From: Callorhinus ursinus
Lineage: Eukaryota; Chordata; Mammalia; Carnivora; Otariidae
Direction of reading: 5' to 3'
NCBI RefSeq assembly: GCF_003265705.1
Contig: NW_020312775.1
Span: forward strand, 7,794,075 to 7,858,074
Length of the DNA: 64,000 nucleotides
Numbering within the stretch: position 1 is the stretch's first letter; each line of letters starts with the position of its first letter. The position numbers and the translations under genes are program-made. This document shows, piece by piece, positions 11,751-24,091 of this stretch. The notes beneath the pieces are model-generated. The model saw nothing but the letters and a program-made list of their open reading frames with translations. It was not told the origin of the DNA and did not search any database.

Positions 11751-13432
11751 AATTAGCTCTTTTGTTGTGGTTTTGTCCTGTTCTTTCATTTGGAATATAT
11801 TCTTCTGTATCCTCATTTTGTCTATCTCTCTGTGTTTTTTCTATGTATTAAGAAAGTTAGTTATGTCTCTTCACTTTGAATAATAGTAATTTTATGATAA
11901 GAGGTCCTGTGGTGCCCTATAACACAATGCCTCCTGTTCATCAGCACCACGTGCTTCAGCAGTGTCTCCTGTGTGTGTTGAGTGCACCCTTCTGTTATGG
12001 CTGAACCTCATTTGCTTTCAGTCCAGTTGGCTGCAATGGTCCACTTTGCTTCTTTTGGGCTGACTTTGTTCCCTGTGCTGTTAAAGGGCCAGTTTGGGGC
12101 CATTGTGATCTTGTAGTTGGGCAGTGTCAGCAGTCAGACCAGATGCCTGCCCTCAGCCTATTTGCCAGGGTTGTGAACACACCAAACTGCCAGGCACTCT
12201 TTGTGTTTTCCCCTGAGTGACTTTATTTGGTGGGTGCAATCTGCAGACAAACCACATCTGTGCCTCCTGTCTGTTTGCTGAGCTGCAGACACACTGGCAG
12301 ACCATTCTCTACACTGCAAGTTATAAGGTTTGGTTGCTTGGACTCAAGTGTACTGCTGTGTATGTGGTTATCTTCTTCTCTGCCCAGGGCAGGAGTTACT
12401 TTGGAGTGGCACTGGTTCATGCCAAGACTGCTTGCAAGATGAAGGGGGCAGGAACCACTTTGGAGGGAGTCCTGATGAATGGGGCAGGTTGAATTAGGTG
12501 GATCCACATGAGAATGTGGGGACAGGTCACATGGTGTTAGCAAAGTAAGTGGAGAATGTTCATGCTGGTTCCCTCAAGTGTCAGGCTATCTAGGTTGGGG
12601 AGGTGGGAGGCAGAGAAAAGATAATTTTCAACTCTTTTTTTCTTGGGGAAGTCTCCTAAAGGTCGTTGCCCTTCCAACACATGTTCTGGGACTAAATATA
12701 TTTCCTTCAGGTATACCTCAGGCATCTTTCAAACTGCTGCTTCTGTGCTGTATCTGGCAGGGGTTGTTTGTTATGCTCTCTCTTTGAGGATATGAACTCC
12801 ATTTTTTATCACCCTCCAGCTCCCCCAGAGCTGAGCCTACTGATTTTTAAAGTTTCTAGAGTTAAGTCCCACTGGTTGTAAGAACTCGCAAAGTTAAGCC
12901 CCATTGGTTTTCAAAACCAAATGTTATAAGGACTCATCTTCCAAGTGCAGGTCCCCTGTGTTTGGAGTACCTGGTGTGCAATCTTCTCTTCTACTTTCTT
13001 TGTGCTTGTGTTGTCCCTCCAGTTTGTGGTTAGTCTATCTGGGTGTTTGGCTCCCCACCACTTCTCCATCCTTCCTATCCTTTTTGATGTGGCCTCCTTG
13101 TTATGCTTAATCATGGAAAATGTGTTCTGCCAGTCTTCAGGTTGTTTTTCTGTGTTGGCTGAACTAATGTGATGATTATCTAGGTGTGTCTATGGGATGA
13201 GTGACAACTTTTTAGAGACATTTACAAAAGCATCATGGCACATATTCTGCTAAAGACCACACTCTCCAAGTATGTGTTTCATAATTTTTGAAACCAGAGT
13301 GAAATAAAAGTATGTGACTCAAATTAACTAAAGGTATAATTTCAGATCATACTATTTTAAAAATCAGGAGGTGGAAATTCATGTATTTTAGAGGTTAAAT
13401 GAACTCTAGAAGTCCTCTACTATGCTTGTCTC

Positions 13433-13525
13433 TCCTATTTTATAGATAAAAAATTGGAAACTAAAGGGAAGGAAATGGCTTTCACCAAGTCACATAGTCC
13501 TGGTCCCACACAGGCAGCCACATGA
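13433..13525 (-). mobile_element. MIR relic
   Basis: The series CCTATTTTATAGATAAAAAA, GGAAACTAAAGGGAAGGAAATGGC and CCAAGTCACATAG follows the reverse complement of the MIR core (usually ATTTTACAGATGAGGAAACTG ... TTGCCCAAGGTCACA). It is ancient and short. Confidence 0.65.
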
Positions 13526-14200
13526 TAAACTTTTCTTTCTTGAAACACATAGATCTTTGCTTTCTTTATGTATTTACTGTGTTTATATGTATTTGCTTTC
13601 TATATGTATTCATTTATCATTCTTCTAGCCTTCTATTAATGGTGAGGTATAAAACATGAGGGCAGTATTACTGAATACATTCTGTGTTAAAACGTATATT
13701 TGGTTTAAAATATCAGTACATTTCTGAAGTATTAAAATTAAAAATTTTAAAGGTTTATTTCTAGAGAGAAGAGCAAGTTGTGGGATGCTTTAACATCTGT
13801 TCTATAATCTCTAGAGGTGTTTTAACATAAAGAACAGTAGCCAGTTCTCATATTTAATTGGGGAATTAAGTGTTTTCAAGGAAAGTAACTTCATCAGTAT
13901 GGAAAATTAAGAAATGAAAGATTTCCTGATAGCTATTAAATATTAGAATAGTTAATAAAAGAAGATATGTAATTTGAAGGAGATATCAAATTCAAGAAAA
14001 TTTTTTATCTGCGATAAATTGTCTACATATTTCACTGAAATACTATTTTTTCATATATCAACATAAAGTAAAGAAAACAATGGCTCAATAATAGTTTGGA
14101 CTAAACATTTGGCAAATAAATAAAATTTCTTTAATATTTTTATGAAATAAAATATTATTCTATGACTTTGGGGGTCGTTAAAAGAGAGAGGGTTAAGGGA

Positions 14201-14445
14201 GACAGCATAACATAGCCAAGCAAATAAAAGCTTTCAAGGAGTTAGCCCTGTGTTTGATATCTGGCTTGGATAAATAATAGCTCTAGAATCAGGGGAAAAT
14301 CATTTAGCCACTACTGAATGTAGTGTGTTATCTGTAAAATGGAGGTAATAATACCCAAAATGCATTGTTGTATTCAAGATTAACACTAATGCATATAAAG
14401 TACTTGGTACATAGTAAGTGATCAATAAATGATAAATTTTATTAT
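14201..14445 (+). mobile_element. MIR relic, nearly complete
   Basis: The order matches MIR: a GACAGCATAACATAG head, a TCTGGCTTGGA middle, then TTATCTGTAAAATGGAGGTA, and the ending TACTTGGTACATAGTAAGTG followed by ATCAATAAAT. MIR is a tRNA-derived SINE shared by all mammals. Confidence 0.8.
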
Positions 14446-14627
14446 TTGAGATGTAATGGGAGCTATGGTCAAAAGCAAGTTGATCATGAAACTCTATGAA
14501 GGCTAGTGTTTCTAAGCAAATATAACATCAGGAGATTCTGTAGTCAGAAAATAGATGGAAGTTAAGACTGTAACAAAGAAGAGAAGCCACTAGTTAAACT
14601 AAATAGCTACTGAACAATTCATATACT

Positions 14628-14715
14628 CAACAAATATTTATTGAGTTCCAGCTCAAACACTGATATACACTATTCTAAGTTCTAGTGATTCAGTAGTGAG
14701 CAAGACAAAAAATGG
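14628..14715 (-). mobile_element. LINE-2 3' end relic
   Basis: ACTCAACAAATATTTATTGAG, then TATACACTATTCTAAG, a GTGATTCAGTAGTGAGCAAG stretch and AGACAAAAA follow the reverse complement of the L2 3' terminus. Confidence 0.75.
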
Positions 14716-15282
14716 TCAAATGAGGAGACCTCCAAAGCATTTTTCTTCATTTTAAAAGTTTCATCATTGGTAAATTATACAATCAATATTTAGTTCATTT
14801 CATTAAGAGATATAATTAGATGAAAACATTTTTTAAATAGGAACCCATATTTTTGTGTGTGAAAGTTAGGTATATCTGAAATGACCAAATTCTTTTGGTT
14901 ATTATTTCATAAAATGTTACCTACATCATCTTATGGCAAGTCCTGAATTTTACGTACAAAATTCATGTAGATGATAATAAGATGGTAACTAAAGTGGGTC
15001 ATTTATAGATTAATATATTCAAAAATTATTTTAAGCAACTTCTATAGTCCACAGTCTAGATTTATAGTAATAAACAAAAAGAAATAATTGGCATTTTACA
15101 GTGCAATATGTTAAATAGACATTAACACATTAATTCATACATTTAAAGGTAAGTGAAAATTTTATGAAATTATTTAAAGGAAAAAAATCAAAGTTTGTGG
15201 GAAAAATAATAAATGGGAGCTGATTTATAGTGCAGTGGTGAGGAAAGTTCTTTCTGATGAAGTGTTATTTAAATTGAAAATT

Positions 15283-17125
15283 GAGGGGTAGTAGCTAAGA
15301 TGGTGGCATAGTAGGTGAACCCTAGCCTTGCCTGGTCCCTTGAACTCAATAGATAAATATAAAATCATTCTGAACACCCAAGAAATTGATCTGAGGACTG
15401 ACAGAACAAACTGTACAACTAGAGGGAGAAAAGAGACCACATCATGGAAGGTAGGAGGTGCAGAGATGTGATTTGGGGGAGAAGCAAAACTCAGGTGCTG
15501 CAGAGGGGAGGGAGCCCTGGTCATGGAGAGAGGTGAGAGAGAGAGGATCACACAAAGAAAATACTTTCCCAAAGTCACTGCCTGGGAAAACAAGAAGGAC
15601 TGATGTTCATGAGTTTTTACAACCATGGGATTCAAAGACTGGAGTTTTAGAGGTTGTGGCAGGTGTAGAGCCTTGCAGATGTTGCAGTGCTCCTATTGAG
15701 AAGGAAGGCAGATTAGTCCCAGGGGCAGACAGCATGATCTGAGGATCCCCTGGCACACACTAGGAGAGATTATTTCCCTTTCTGGGAGGACATCTGAGAC
15801 AGGTGGCATTACCTCTCTGGGGACAAAGGAGCCAGCAGGCACCATTGCTGTCCCCCACAACTAAGTATAAACTAACTGCAGTAAGCAACACAACACTAAC
15901 AGTGGTGGAGTAAGCCACTTACACCAAGACACCATGCCCTTATATTCTGCAGGTGCTGCTTTTCTCAGGCAAGTGTGCCTGAGAAACAGTGCAGCAGGCC
16001 CCTTCACCAGAAGAACAGCACAACCCACACCCCCATGCATGCACCACATCTACTGACCAGAGTTCTGCAAAGCTTCAGCTCTAGAGGAAATAGCTCCAGG
16101 ACTCTTTAAACAAGCAGACCAGAGCACACCCAGTTAAAACTTGCCATACTCTGGCCAAGGTCCAAACACTCCCCACTGCAGGCAAGGAGAAGCTCTGCAG
16201 AGGACTAACCCGAGGGAAAGAGCAGCCAAAACACAGAATAAGGTGCACATGTAATGCACCAGAGACACTTCCTGAAGCACCAGGCTTGAGACGCTAAATG
16301 ACTTCTTCTTTATAAAGCCATTACTCTCAGGACCAGAAAACATAATAGGCTTTCCTAACACAGAGAAAACAGAGACCTAGACAAAATGCCAAGACAGAGG
16401 AATTTATCCCTAAAGAAAGAACAAGAAAAGGTCATGGCCATGAATCTACTAAAACCAGATATAAGTAATATGCTTGATACAGAATTTAAAACAACAATCA
16501 TAAGGATACTAGCTGGGCTTGAGAAAAGCATAGAAGAAACCAGAGAGTCTCTTACTGCAGAGATAAAAGACCAAAAACCTAGTCAGGCCAAAATAAAAAT
16601 GCTATAACTGAGATGCAAAACTGACAGGATGAAATGATCACAAGGTTGGAAGAATCAGAGAAATGAATAAGTAATAGAGAAAATAAAATTATGGAAAATA
16701 AGCTGAAAATAAGAGGGAAAAAATAATGGATCATGAATGCAGACATAGAGAACTCAGTGACTCCATAAAGCCTAATAGCATGCATATTGTAGGAGTCCCA
16801 GAAGAAGAAGAGGAGGGAAAAGGGAGCAGAAGGTTTATTTGAGCAAATTATAACTTAAAACATCCCTAATACAGTGAAGGAAACAGATATCCAGATGCAG
16901 GAGGCACAGAGAAATCTCAGCAAAATCAATAGAAGCAGACCAACACCAAGACATATCATAATAAAATTTGGAAAATATAGAAATAAGGAAAAAAATGCTA
17001 AAAGCAGCAAGAGAAGAAATCCCTAACTTATAAGTGAAGGCAAATACTTTTAGCAGCAGATTTATCCACAGAAACTGGATAGGCCAGAAGAGAGTGGCAT
17101 GTTATATTCAATGTGCTTGAAAGAG
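15283..17125 (+). mobile_element. Old LINE-1 5' part, plus strand
   Basis: It begins with GAGGGGTAGTAGCTAAGATGG, the L1 5' end, runs through a 5'UTR of about 1.1 kb and most of ORF1, and stops abruptly near 17125 in the ORF1 C-terminal domain. There is no ORF2. The 5'UTR belongs to the same subfamily as the one at 29081. Confidence 0.85.
16386..17125 (+). pseudogene. L1 ORF1, truncated and frameshifted
   Basis: The ATG at 16386 opens a 73-codon segment containing ILAGLEKSIEETRESL, the ORF1 coiled-coil start. The frame then breaks repeatedly. RRM-region similarity (VGVPEEEE-like DNA at 16790-16820) and a C-terminal stretch similar to the DLSTETWQARK region remain. The copy ends around the EWHDIF motif, with the last part of ORF1 and all of ORF2 missing. 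Confidence 0.82.
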
Positions 17126-17254
17126 TGACTTATTTGAAGTTTTAGAATAATGAAAGATTGATAACATTACCATTATTATTATGTCCAAAAGAGGTAATGC
17201 TATTTACCTATAATAACAACAACAAAGAAAACAAAGTGCTTGTAACTCATAAAT
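17126..17254. other. Short unassigned stretch
   Basis: A/T-rich sequence between the truncated L1 and a MIR relic. Nothing recognisable. Confidence 0.5.
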
Positions 17255-17400
17255 ACATAAGATAGCATAGCATAAAGAACACAAGCTTTATATTTCACAG
17301 GCCTGGGCTAAATCTTAGTTCCACCACTTATTAGCTGTTCCATAGTCTTTTTGAGCCTCAGTGTCCTCATCTTGAAATAAGGATAATAGTGTGCATTTTA
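17255..17400 (+). mobile_element. MIR relic, interrupted by Can-SINE
   Basis: GATAGCATAGCATAAAGAAC, then GGCCTGGGCTAAATC, CCACCACTTATTAGCTGTTCC, GAGCCTCAGTGTCCTCATCTT and GGATAATAGT is a good MIR order. The copy is cut by the Can-SINE at 17401 and continues for a few tens of bases from 17644. Confidence 0.8.
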
Positions 17401-17643
17401 TTTTATTTTATTTTATTTTATTTTATTTTTATTAAGATTTATTTATTTGAGGGAAAGAGAAAAAGAGAGTGTGAGCAGAGGGAGGGGCAGAGGGAGGGAG
17501 AGAGAGAGAGAGAGAGTACCCTCAAGCAGACTTCCTGCTGAGTGCAGAGCCCAGTGTGGGGCTTGATCCCAGGACCCTGAGATCATGACATGAGCAGAAA
17601 TTAAGAGTTGGTCGCTTAACTGACTGAGCCACCCAGGTGACCC
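17401..17643 (-). mobile_element. Can-SINE with pentameric tail, minus strand
   Basis: Reversed Can-SINE whose A-rich tail has become a (TTTTA)n array on the plus strand (17401 to about 17433). The head ends CACCCAGGTGACCC. A 16-bp duplication, AATAGTGTGCATTTTA at 17385-17400 and AATAGTTTGCATTTTA at 17644-17659, differs at one base. It is inserted in a MIR. Confidence 0.96.
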
Positions 17644-18369
17644 AATAGTTTGCATTTTAAAATATTGTATGCAATTATGTGTATTATGAAAAAATGTATA
17701 TGTTAAGCTCCAGATCAAGAGCTCAATAATATTAGATGTTATTATAAGTATCATAGTTGATTACTTGTCTTTCTCAAATTTATATAAATGTAAACACATA
17801 TAATTTATAAAGCAGAATGTAAAATTCATATGAATTTCAAAATTAAGAGGTGTTTATATGTGTGCGTGTGGGTGTTTGTGTCCTTGTGCCTGGTTATTTT
17901 AGACTCTACCCCTTAGATTACTAGGGATAGGAGTTTCCTTTCCTTTGTTGTTAAGGATGTATTGATAGGAAAATTTCTGTTACTAATAGGTCTGAATTTA
18001 ACAAGTTATACCAAACATTAGTTGACTTTTCTATGTATAGCATCCATTCACTTTTCCTAAATGCACCCCAATTTCCTTGTGAAGAATCACCTCTTCCCTA
18101 TCAGATATAGTTTGGTGGTACTGTAACTGAGTCTCTGTTTTCTTTTATAAAGGGTGGACATCTAATCCAAGCTAGACAAGTCAGAAGCTCTATTCCTGGA
18201 ATTTGAATAATAGAGGGTAACAAAAATTAAAATCAGTTGACATTTATTCACTCCTTAACAGTAGTGAGGCCCTAACGACATTTTTTCTGCATTTTGCTTC
18301 CAAGCTCTCAAGAGCTAACTTTGTTTACAGTTCTTTCCAAAATTAGATCTCCAGTCTCCTACTGTCCTT

Positions 18370-18371
<2 letters not shown>

Positions 18372-18411
<40 letters not shown>
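18372..18411. repeat. (AT)n microsatellite
   Basis: About 20 uninterrupted AT dinucleotides, then TGTATATG. The length suggests it may vary between individuals. Confidence 0.95.
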
Positions 18412-18417
<6 letters not shown>

Positions 18418-18572
18418 GTTGCTTAAATCATCCAGAGTGATTTTCTGTTACCTATAGCCACAAAACTGTAACTGATGGAGAATAGCTAGATTATAAATTG
18501 AAAAAACTATGCTTTTTGATGGTGTTGTTATTTATCATGGTGTAACTACCATGGTGTTTCTAAATTAGAATC

Positions 18573-18632
18573 AAAGCACAGTGCCTTGGCACATGGAGGG
18601 ACTCAATAAATATTTATTAACTGATTAATTGT
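18573..18632 (+). mobile_element. L2-like 3' end relic
   Basis: CACAGTGCCTTGGCACATGG, then GACTCAATAAATATTTATTAA, resembles the shared L2/MIR-type 3' terminus (CAGTGCCTGGCACATAG ... CTCAATAAATATTTGTTGAA). Too short to separate the families. Confidence 0.55.
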
Positions 18633-19096
18633 CTTGAGGGCAAAGGAACAAACTTCTAATGGTGGCTTTGTGGCTTCAACACAGTAAAGCATATATATGT
18701 GTGTTTACTCATGTGTGTTTGGTTTGGGCAGGATGCCATATACAGTCCTTGCCACACTGCTTGTGTGTAAGGCAGCTGCACATGTACATTCTCCATATGG
18801 AGGCTGGCTAAGTTCTAAATTGCATTCTGATGGATTTTATGTTCAATAACCCTATTTTCCATTATTTCCCAATAACAACACCCTGTTTCAGGAAAGCCAC
18901 TCTCCTCACTACTCTCCAAACACACCTTGCTCATTCACAAGTCCAAGTTAAGATATGTAATTTGCTAAATTGATCTCTTCTATCTCTTGAATAAGCAAAA
19001 GAGTTGTCATGTGTATCAACATAACAGAACACTTAAGAGATAGAACTCTAGAGTCAGCATACCCAAGGTTCAAATTCTATCATTTATTAGTTTCTT

Positions 19097-19539
19097 TTTT
19101 GGGGAGGGCTATTCTTTTTTTCCCCCAATTTACTTTAAATTTTTATTGTTATGTTAATCACCATACATTACATCATTCATTTTTGATGTAGTGTTCCATG
19201 ATTCATTGTTTGTACATAACACCCAGTGCTCCACGCAGAATGTGCCCTCTTTAATACCCATCACCTGGCTAACCCATCCCCCCCCCCCCCTCTAGAACCC
19301 CCAGTTTGTTTTTCAGAGTCCATTGTCTCTCATGGTTCGTCTCCCCCTCTGATTTAGTCCCCTTCATTCTTCCCCTCCTGCTATCTTCTTCTTTTTTTTT
19401 CTTAACATATATTGCATTATTTGTTTCAGAGATACAGATCTGTGATTCAACAGTCTTGCACAATTCACAGCGCTCACCATAGCACATACCCTCCGCAATG
19501 TCTATCACCCAGCCACCCCGTCCCTCCCACCCCCCCACC
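19097..19539 (-). mobile_element. LINE-1 3'UTR-only insertion
   Basis: The minus strand carries just the carnivore L1 3'UTR (about 440 bases) and no ORF. A T-rich start corresponds to the poly-A. A perfect 15-bp duplication, ATTTATTAGTTTCTT, flanks it at 19082-19096 and 19540-19554, so it is a genuine severely 5'-truncated retrotransposition event. A homopolymer C run lies at about 19279-19292. The sequence is closely similar to 62311-62769. Confidence 0.95.
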
Positions 19540-19879
19540 ATTTATTAGTTTCTTGACTTTGGACACATTTTTTAACTTTTCTTTTTTTTAATTTAAATTC
19601 AATTAGCCAACATATAGGACATCATTAGTTTCAGATGTAGAGTTCAGTAATTCATCAGTTGCATATAATATTCAGTACTCATCACATCATGTGCTCTCCT
19701 TAATGTCCATTACCCAATTACCCCATCTCCTCACCCACCTCCGCCCTAACAACCCTTAGTTATTTTCCTGTAGTTAAAAGTTTCTCATGGTTTGTCTCTC
19801 TCAAGATGACTTCCCATACAGTTTTCCCTCTCTTCCCCTATGATCCTCTGTGCTGTTTCTTATATTCCACATAGGAATG

Positions 19880-22842
19880 AAACCATATGATAATTGGCTT
19901 TCTCAGATTGACTTATTTCACTCAGCATAATACCCTCCAGTTCCATCCACATCAGTGTAAATGGTAAATATTCATTCTTTCTGATGGCTGAGTAATATTC
20001 CATTGTGTATATATGTATACACACACACACCCCACATCTTTTTTATCCATTCATCTGTCGATGGACATCTTGGCTCTTTCCACAGTTTGGCTATTGTGGA
20101 TATCGCTGCTATGAACATTGGGGTACAGGTGTCCCTTTGGATCGCTACATTTGTATCTTTGGGGTAAATACATAGTAGTACAATTGCTGGGTCGTAGTGT
20201 AGCTCTATTTTTAATTTCTTGAGGAACACCCATGCTGTTTTCCAGGGTGTCTGTACCAGCATGCATTATCACAAACAGTATAAGAGAGATCCCCTTTCTC
20301 TGCGTCTTCACCAACACTTGTTGTTTCCTGACGTGTTAATTTTAGCCATTCTGACTGGTGTGAGGCGGTATCTCATTGTGGTTTTGATTTGGATTTCCAT
20401 GATGCCAAGTGATGTGGAGCATTTTTTCATGTGTCTGTTGGCCATTTGTATGTCTTCTTTGGAGAAATATCTGTTTATATCTTCTGCCCATTTCTTGACT
20501 ATTCTTTGTTTTTTGGGTGTTGAGTTTGATAAGTTCTTTATAGATTTGGGGTACTAACCCTTTATCTGATATGTCATTTGCAAATATCTTCTCCCATTCT
20601 ATAGGTTGTATTTTAGTTTTGTTGACTGTTTCCTTTGCTGTTCAGAAGCTTTTTATCTTGATGAAGTCCCAATGGTTCATTTTTGCTTTTGTTTCCCGTA
20701 ACTATTCAGACATGTCTAGGAAGAAGTTGCCATGGCTGAGGTTGAAGAGGTTACTGCCTGTGTTCTCCTCTAGGATTTTGATGGTTTCCTCTCTCACATT
20801 TAAGTCTTTCATCCATTTTGCGTTTATCTTTGTGTATGGTGTAAGAAAGTGGTCTAGTTTCACATTCTCTTCTATGTGGCTGTCCAATTTTCCCAACACC
20901 ATTTGTTGAAGAGACTGTCCTTTTTCCATTGGATATTCTTTCCCGCTTTGTTGAAGATTAGTTGACCATAAAGTGTCCACTTCTGCGTTCTCTATTCTGT
21001 TCCATTGATCTATGTGTCTTTTTGTGCCACTACCATGTTGCCTTGATGATCACAGCTTTGTAATAGAGCTTGAAGTTAGGCATTGTGATGCCCCCAGCTT
21101 TGCTTTTCTTTTTCAACATTCCCCTGGCTATTCTGGGTCTTTTCTGGTTCCATACAAATTTTGAGATTGTTTGTTCCAGCTCTGTGAAAAATGTCAATGG
21201 TATTTTGATAGGGATTGCATTGAATGTATAGATTGCTCTAGGCAGCATAGACATTCTCACAGTGTTTATTCTTCCAATTCAAGACCATGGAATACTTTTC
21301 CATCTCTTTGTGTCTTCCTCAATTTCTTTCATAAGTGTTCTGTAATTTTCTGAGGGCAGATTCTTTACCTCTTTGGTTAGGTTTATTCCTATGTATCTTA
21401 AATTTTTTTCGTGCAATTGTAAATGGGATTGATTCCTTAATTTCTCTTTCTTGTCATTGTTAGTGTATAGAAATGCAACTGATTTCTGTGCATTGATTTT
21501 ATATCCTGTTGCTGAATTCCTGTATGAGTTCTAGCAATTTTGGTTGGAGTCTTTTGGGTTTTCCACATAAAGTATCATGTCATCTGCGAAGAGTGAGAGT
21601 TTGGCTTTGCCAATTTTGGTGCCTTTTATTTCTTTTTGTTGTCTGGTTGCTGAGGCTAGGACTTCTAGTACTATGTTGAACAACAGCAGTAAAAGTGGAC
21701 ATCCCTGTCATGCTCCTGAACTTAGGGGAAAAGCTCTCAGTTTCTTCCTGTTATGAATGATATTTGCTGTGTGCTTTTTGTAATTTGTTTTTATGATATT
21801 GATTTATGTTTCTAGGAATGCATCCATTTCTCCCAGATTGATGAATTTTTGGTATATAGTTGCTCATAATATGTTCTTACAATTATTTGTATTTTTTCAC
21901 TGGTGGTTGTGATCTCACCTCTTTCATTTATGACTTTATTTATTTGGGTCCTTTCTCTTCTTTGTGATAAGTCTGGCTAGGGGTTTATCAATCTTATTAA
22001 TTCTTCTAATGAACCAGGTCCTAGTTTCATTGATCTACTGTTCTTTTGGTTTCTATTTCACTGATTTCTGCTCTAATCTTTATTATTTCTCCTCTCCTGC
22101 TGGAGTTAATCTTTATTTGCTGTTCTTTCTCCAGCTCCTTTAGGTGTAAGTTTAGGTTGGATACTTGAGACTTTTCTTGTTTCTTGAGAAAGGTGTGTTT
22201 TGCTATATACTTCACTCTTAGGTCTGCCTTTGTTGTGTCCCAAAGGTTCTGAACTGTTGTGTTTTCATTCTCATTTGTTTCCATGAATTTTTAAAATTCT
22301 TCTTTAATTTCCTTTTTGACCCTTCCATTCTTTAGTAGGATGTTCTTTAACCTCCATGTATTTGTGTTCCTTCCAAATTTTCTTTTGTGATTGAGTTCAA
22401 GCTTTAAAGCACTGTGCTCTGAGAATATGCAGGGAATAAGTCCAATCTTTTGGTACCAGTTGAGACCTGATTTGTGACCCAATATCTGATATATTCTGGA
22501 GAATGTTCCATGGGCATTCAAGAAGAATGTGTATTCTGTTGCTTTAGGATGAAATGCTCTGAATATATCTGTGAAGCCCATCTGGTTCAGTGTGTCCTTC
22601 AAAATCCTTGTTTCCTTGTTGATCTTCTGCTTAGATAATCTGTCCATTGCTGTGAGTGGGGAGTTAAGGTCCCCTATTAATATTGTATTATTATCAATGT
22701 GTTTCTTTAATTTTATTATTAATTGGTTTATATAATCGGCTGCTCCAAAGTTAGGGGCATAAATATTTATAATCATTAGATCTTCTTGTTGGATAAACCC
22801 TTTAAGTATGATAACTATTCAAAGATATGAATTTAGTACCAC
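19880..22842 (-). pseudogene. L1 ORF2 with RT deletion
   Basis: The endonuclease part (open 22291-22776) has IGDLNSPL and SEHSALKLEL. The usual ATG has become GTG (22842-22840). A jump at about 21805, from the region after IYEKP into the region before the RT, removes roughly 850 bases, including the first RT motifs. An intact FADD survives at 21590-21579, and the C-terminal part is open in short segments (20702-20980, 19972-20262). It cannot make a functional RT. Confidence 0.88.
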
Positions 22843-22923
22843 TGTATTACCTGTAAAGTCACTGTTTCTAAAGATTGTCTCTCTTCCTTTCTGGTCTTTG
22901 TTAATTTTGGGCTCTCTGTTCGC

Positions 22924-23819
22924 TTACAGATTCCCCTTTAATATTTCTTGCAGGGCTAGTTTAGTGATCAGAAATTCTTTCAATTTCTGTTTGTCCTGGA
23001 AGCTCTTTCTCTCTCCTTCTATTCTGAATGATAGCCTTGCTGGATAAAGTATTCCTGGCTGCATATTTTTCTCTTTTAGCACCCTGAGTCTATCATAGCA
23101 GTGCTTTCTGGCCTGCCAGGTCTCTGTGGACAGGTCTGCTGCCAGCCTTATTTCTAACCTTATAGGTTAAGGACTTCTTGTTCCATGCTGCTTTTTGGAT
23201 TTTCTCTTTATTTCTGAAATTTGCAAGCTTCACTATTATATGTCTAGGTGTTGACCTATTTTTATTGATTCTCAGGGGGTTTCTCTGTGCCTCCTGAACT
23301 TGAATGCCTGTTTCCTTCCACACATTAGGGATGTTTCAGCTATAATTAGTTCAAATAATCCTTCTGCCCCTTTCTTTCTGTTTCCTCTTCCTCTGGGACT
23401 CCAATTATTTTAATATTGTTTCACTTTATGGTTTCACTAATTTCTTTAATCATCCTCTCATGAACCAGTATTTTTTTATCTCTCTTTTTCTCACCTTCCT
23501 TATTTTCCATCACTTTGTCTTCTGTATCACTGCCTCTTCTCCTGCCTCATTTATCCTAGCAGTCAGAGCCTCCATTTTTTTATTGCATCTCAGAAATAGC
23601 CTTTTTGATTTTGACCTGATTAGATTTTAGTTATTTTATTTCTCCAGTAAGGGATTCTCTAGTGTCTTCTATGCTTTTTTCAAACCCAGCTAATATCTTT
23701 ATAATCCTTGTTTTGAATTCTAGTTCTGACGTCACACTTACATGCATATTTATTAGATCCCTGGCTGTGAGTTCTGCCTCTTGTTCTCTTTTTTGGGGTG
23801 AATTCTTCCATCTTGTCAT
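22924..23819 (-). pseudogene. L1 ORF1, frameshifted
   Basis: The start at 23819 (MTRWKNSPQKREQE) leads to a coiled-coil segment with FEKSIEDTRESL. The RRM-to-C-terminal region is open at 23323-23093 with TPRHIIVKLANFRNKEK. The terminal TAA is at 22926-22924. Span is 896 bases against about 897 for an intact copy, with stops and shifts inside. Confidence 0.88.
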
Positions 23820-24053
23820 TATGTCCAGAAAAGAATAGATGAATGGGAGGGAAAATACAAATACAGCAACAATAACACCAGAAATATATGCACTACACAA
23901 ATCAGAATAGAACAGAAACCAAAAAGAAAAGAAAAAGAAAAAATGAAAATAAAATCAAACAAGAAATAGAACAGAACAATAAACTATATCCTGAGTGTAT
24001 TTTGTTCTGTTTGTTAGAAGGAACTAGATCCAAAAATAAGCAAGCAAGAAAAG

Positions 24054-24055
<2 letters not shown>

Positions 24056-24089
<34 letters not shown>
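24056..24089. repeat. (TA)n microsatellite in 5'UTR copy A
   Basis: About 17 TA units inside the first copy of the duplicated L1 5'UTR block. Confidence 0.95.

Positions 24090-24091
<2 letters not shown>

Larger units (their letters stand above)
7109..13203 (-). mobile_element. Old LINE-1, minus strand, 3' truncated
   Basis: Read on the minus strand this is an L1 with its 5'UTR (about 13203-11760), ORF1 (about 11750-10950), a spacer, and ORF2 from about 10460 down into the C-terminal half at 7109, where it stops without a 3'UTR or poly-A. Three Can-SINEs interrupt it (8167, 9197, 10094). Divergence is high, with frequent stops and frameshifts, so it predates the plus-strand L1 at 424. The 5'UTR closely parallels 55912-56893, marking the same old subfamily. 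Confidence 0.85.
13204..15282. other. Mostly single-copy DNA with ancient repeats
   Basis: A/T-rich DNA without a recognisable gene. It holds relics of MIR (13433-13525 and 14201-14445) and L2 (14628-14715). The remainder shows no exon-like open frame or RNA gene. Confidence 0.6.
17660..19081. other. Mostly single-copy DNA
   Basis: No gene recognised. It contains an (AT)n microsatellite and one L2-like 3' end, and is otherwise ordinary A/T-rich DNA. Confidence 0.55.

Noticed and set aside
11180..11851. A 223-codon hydrophobic reading frame on the plus strand that looks like a multi-pass membrane protein
   Set aside because: It lies exactly opposite L1 ORF1 and the 5'UTR. Lys/Glu-rich coiled-coil DNA reads as Phe/Leu/Ser-rich on the other strand. 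Similar shadows occur opposite every L1 here.
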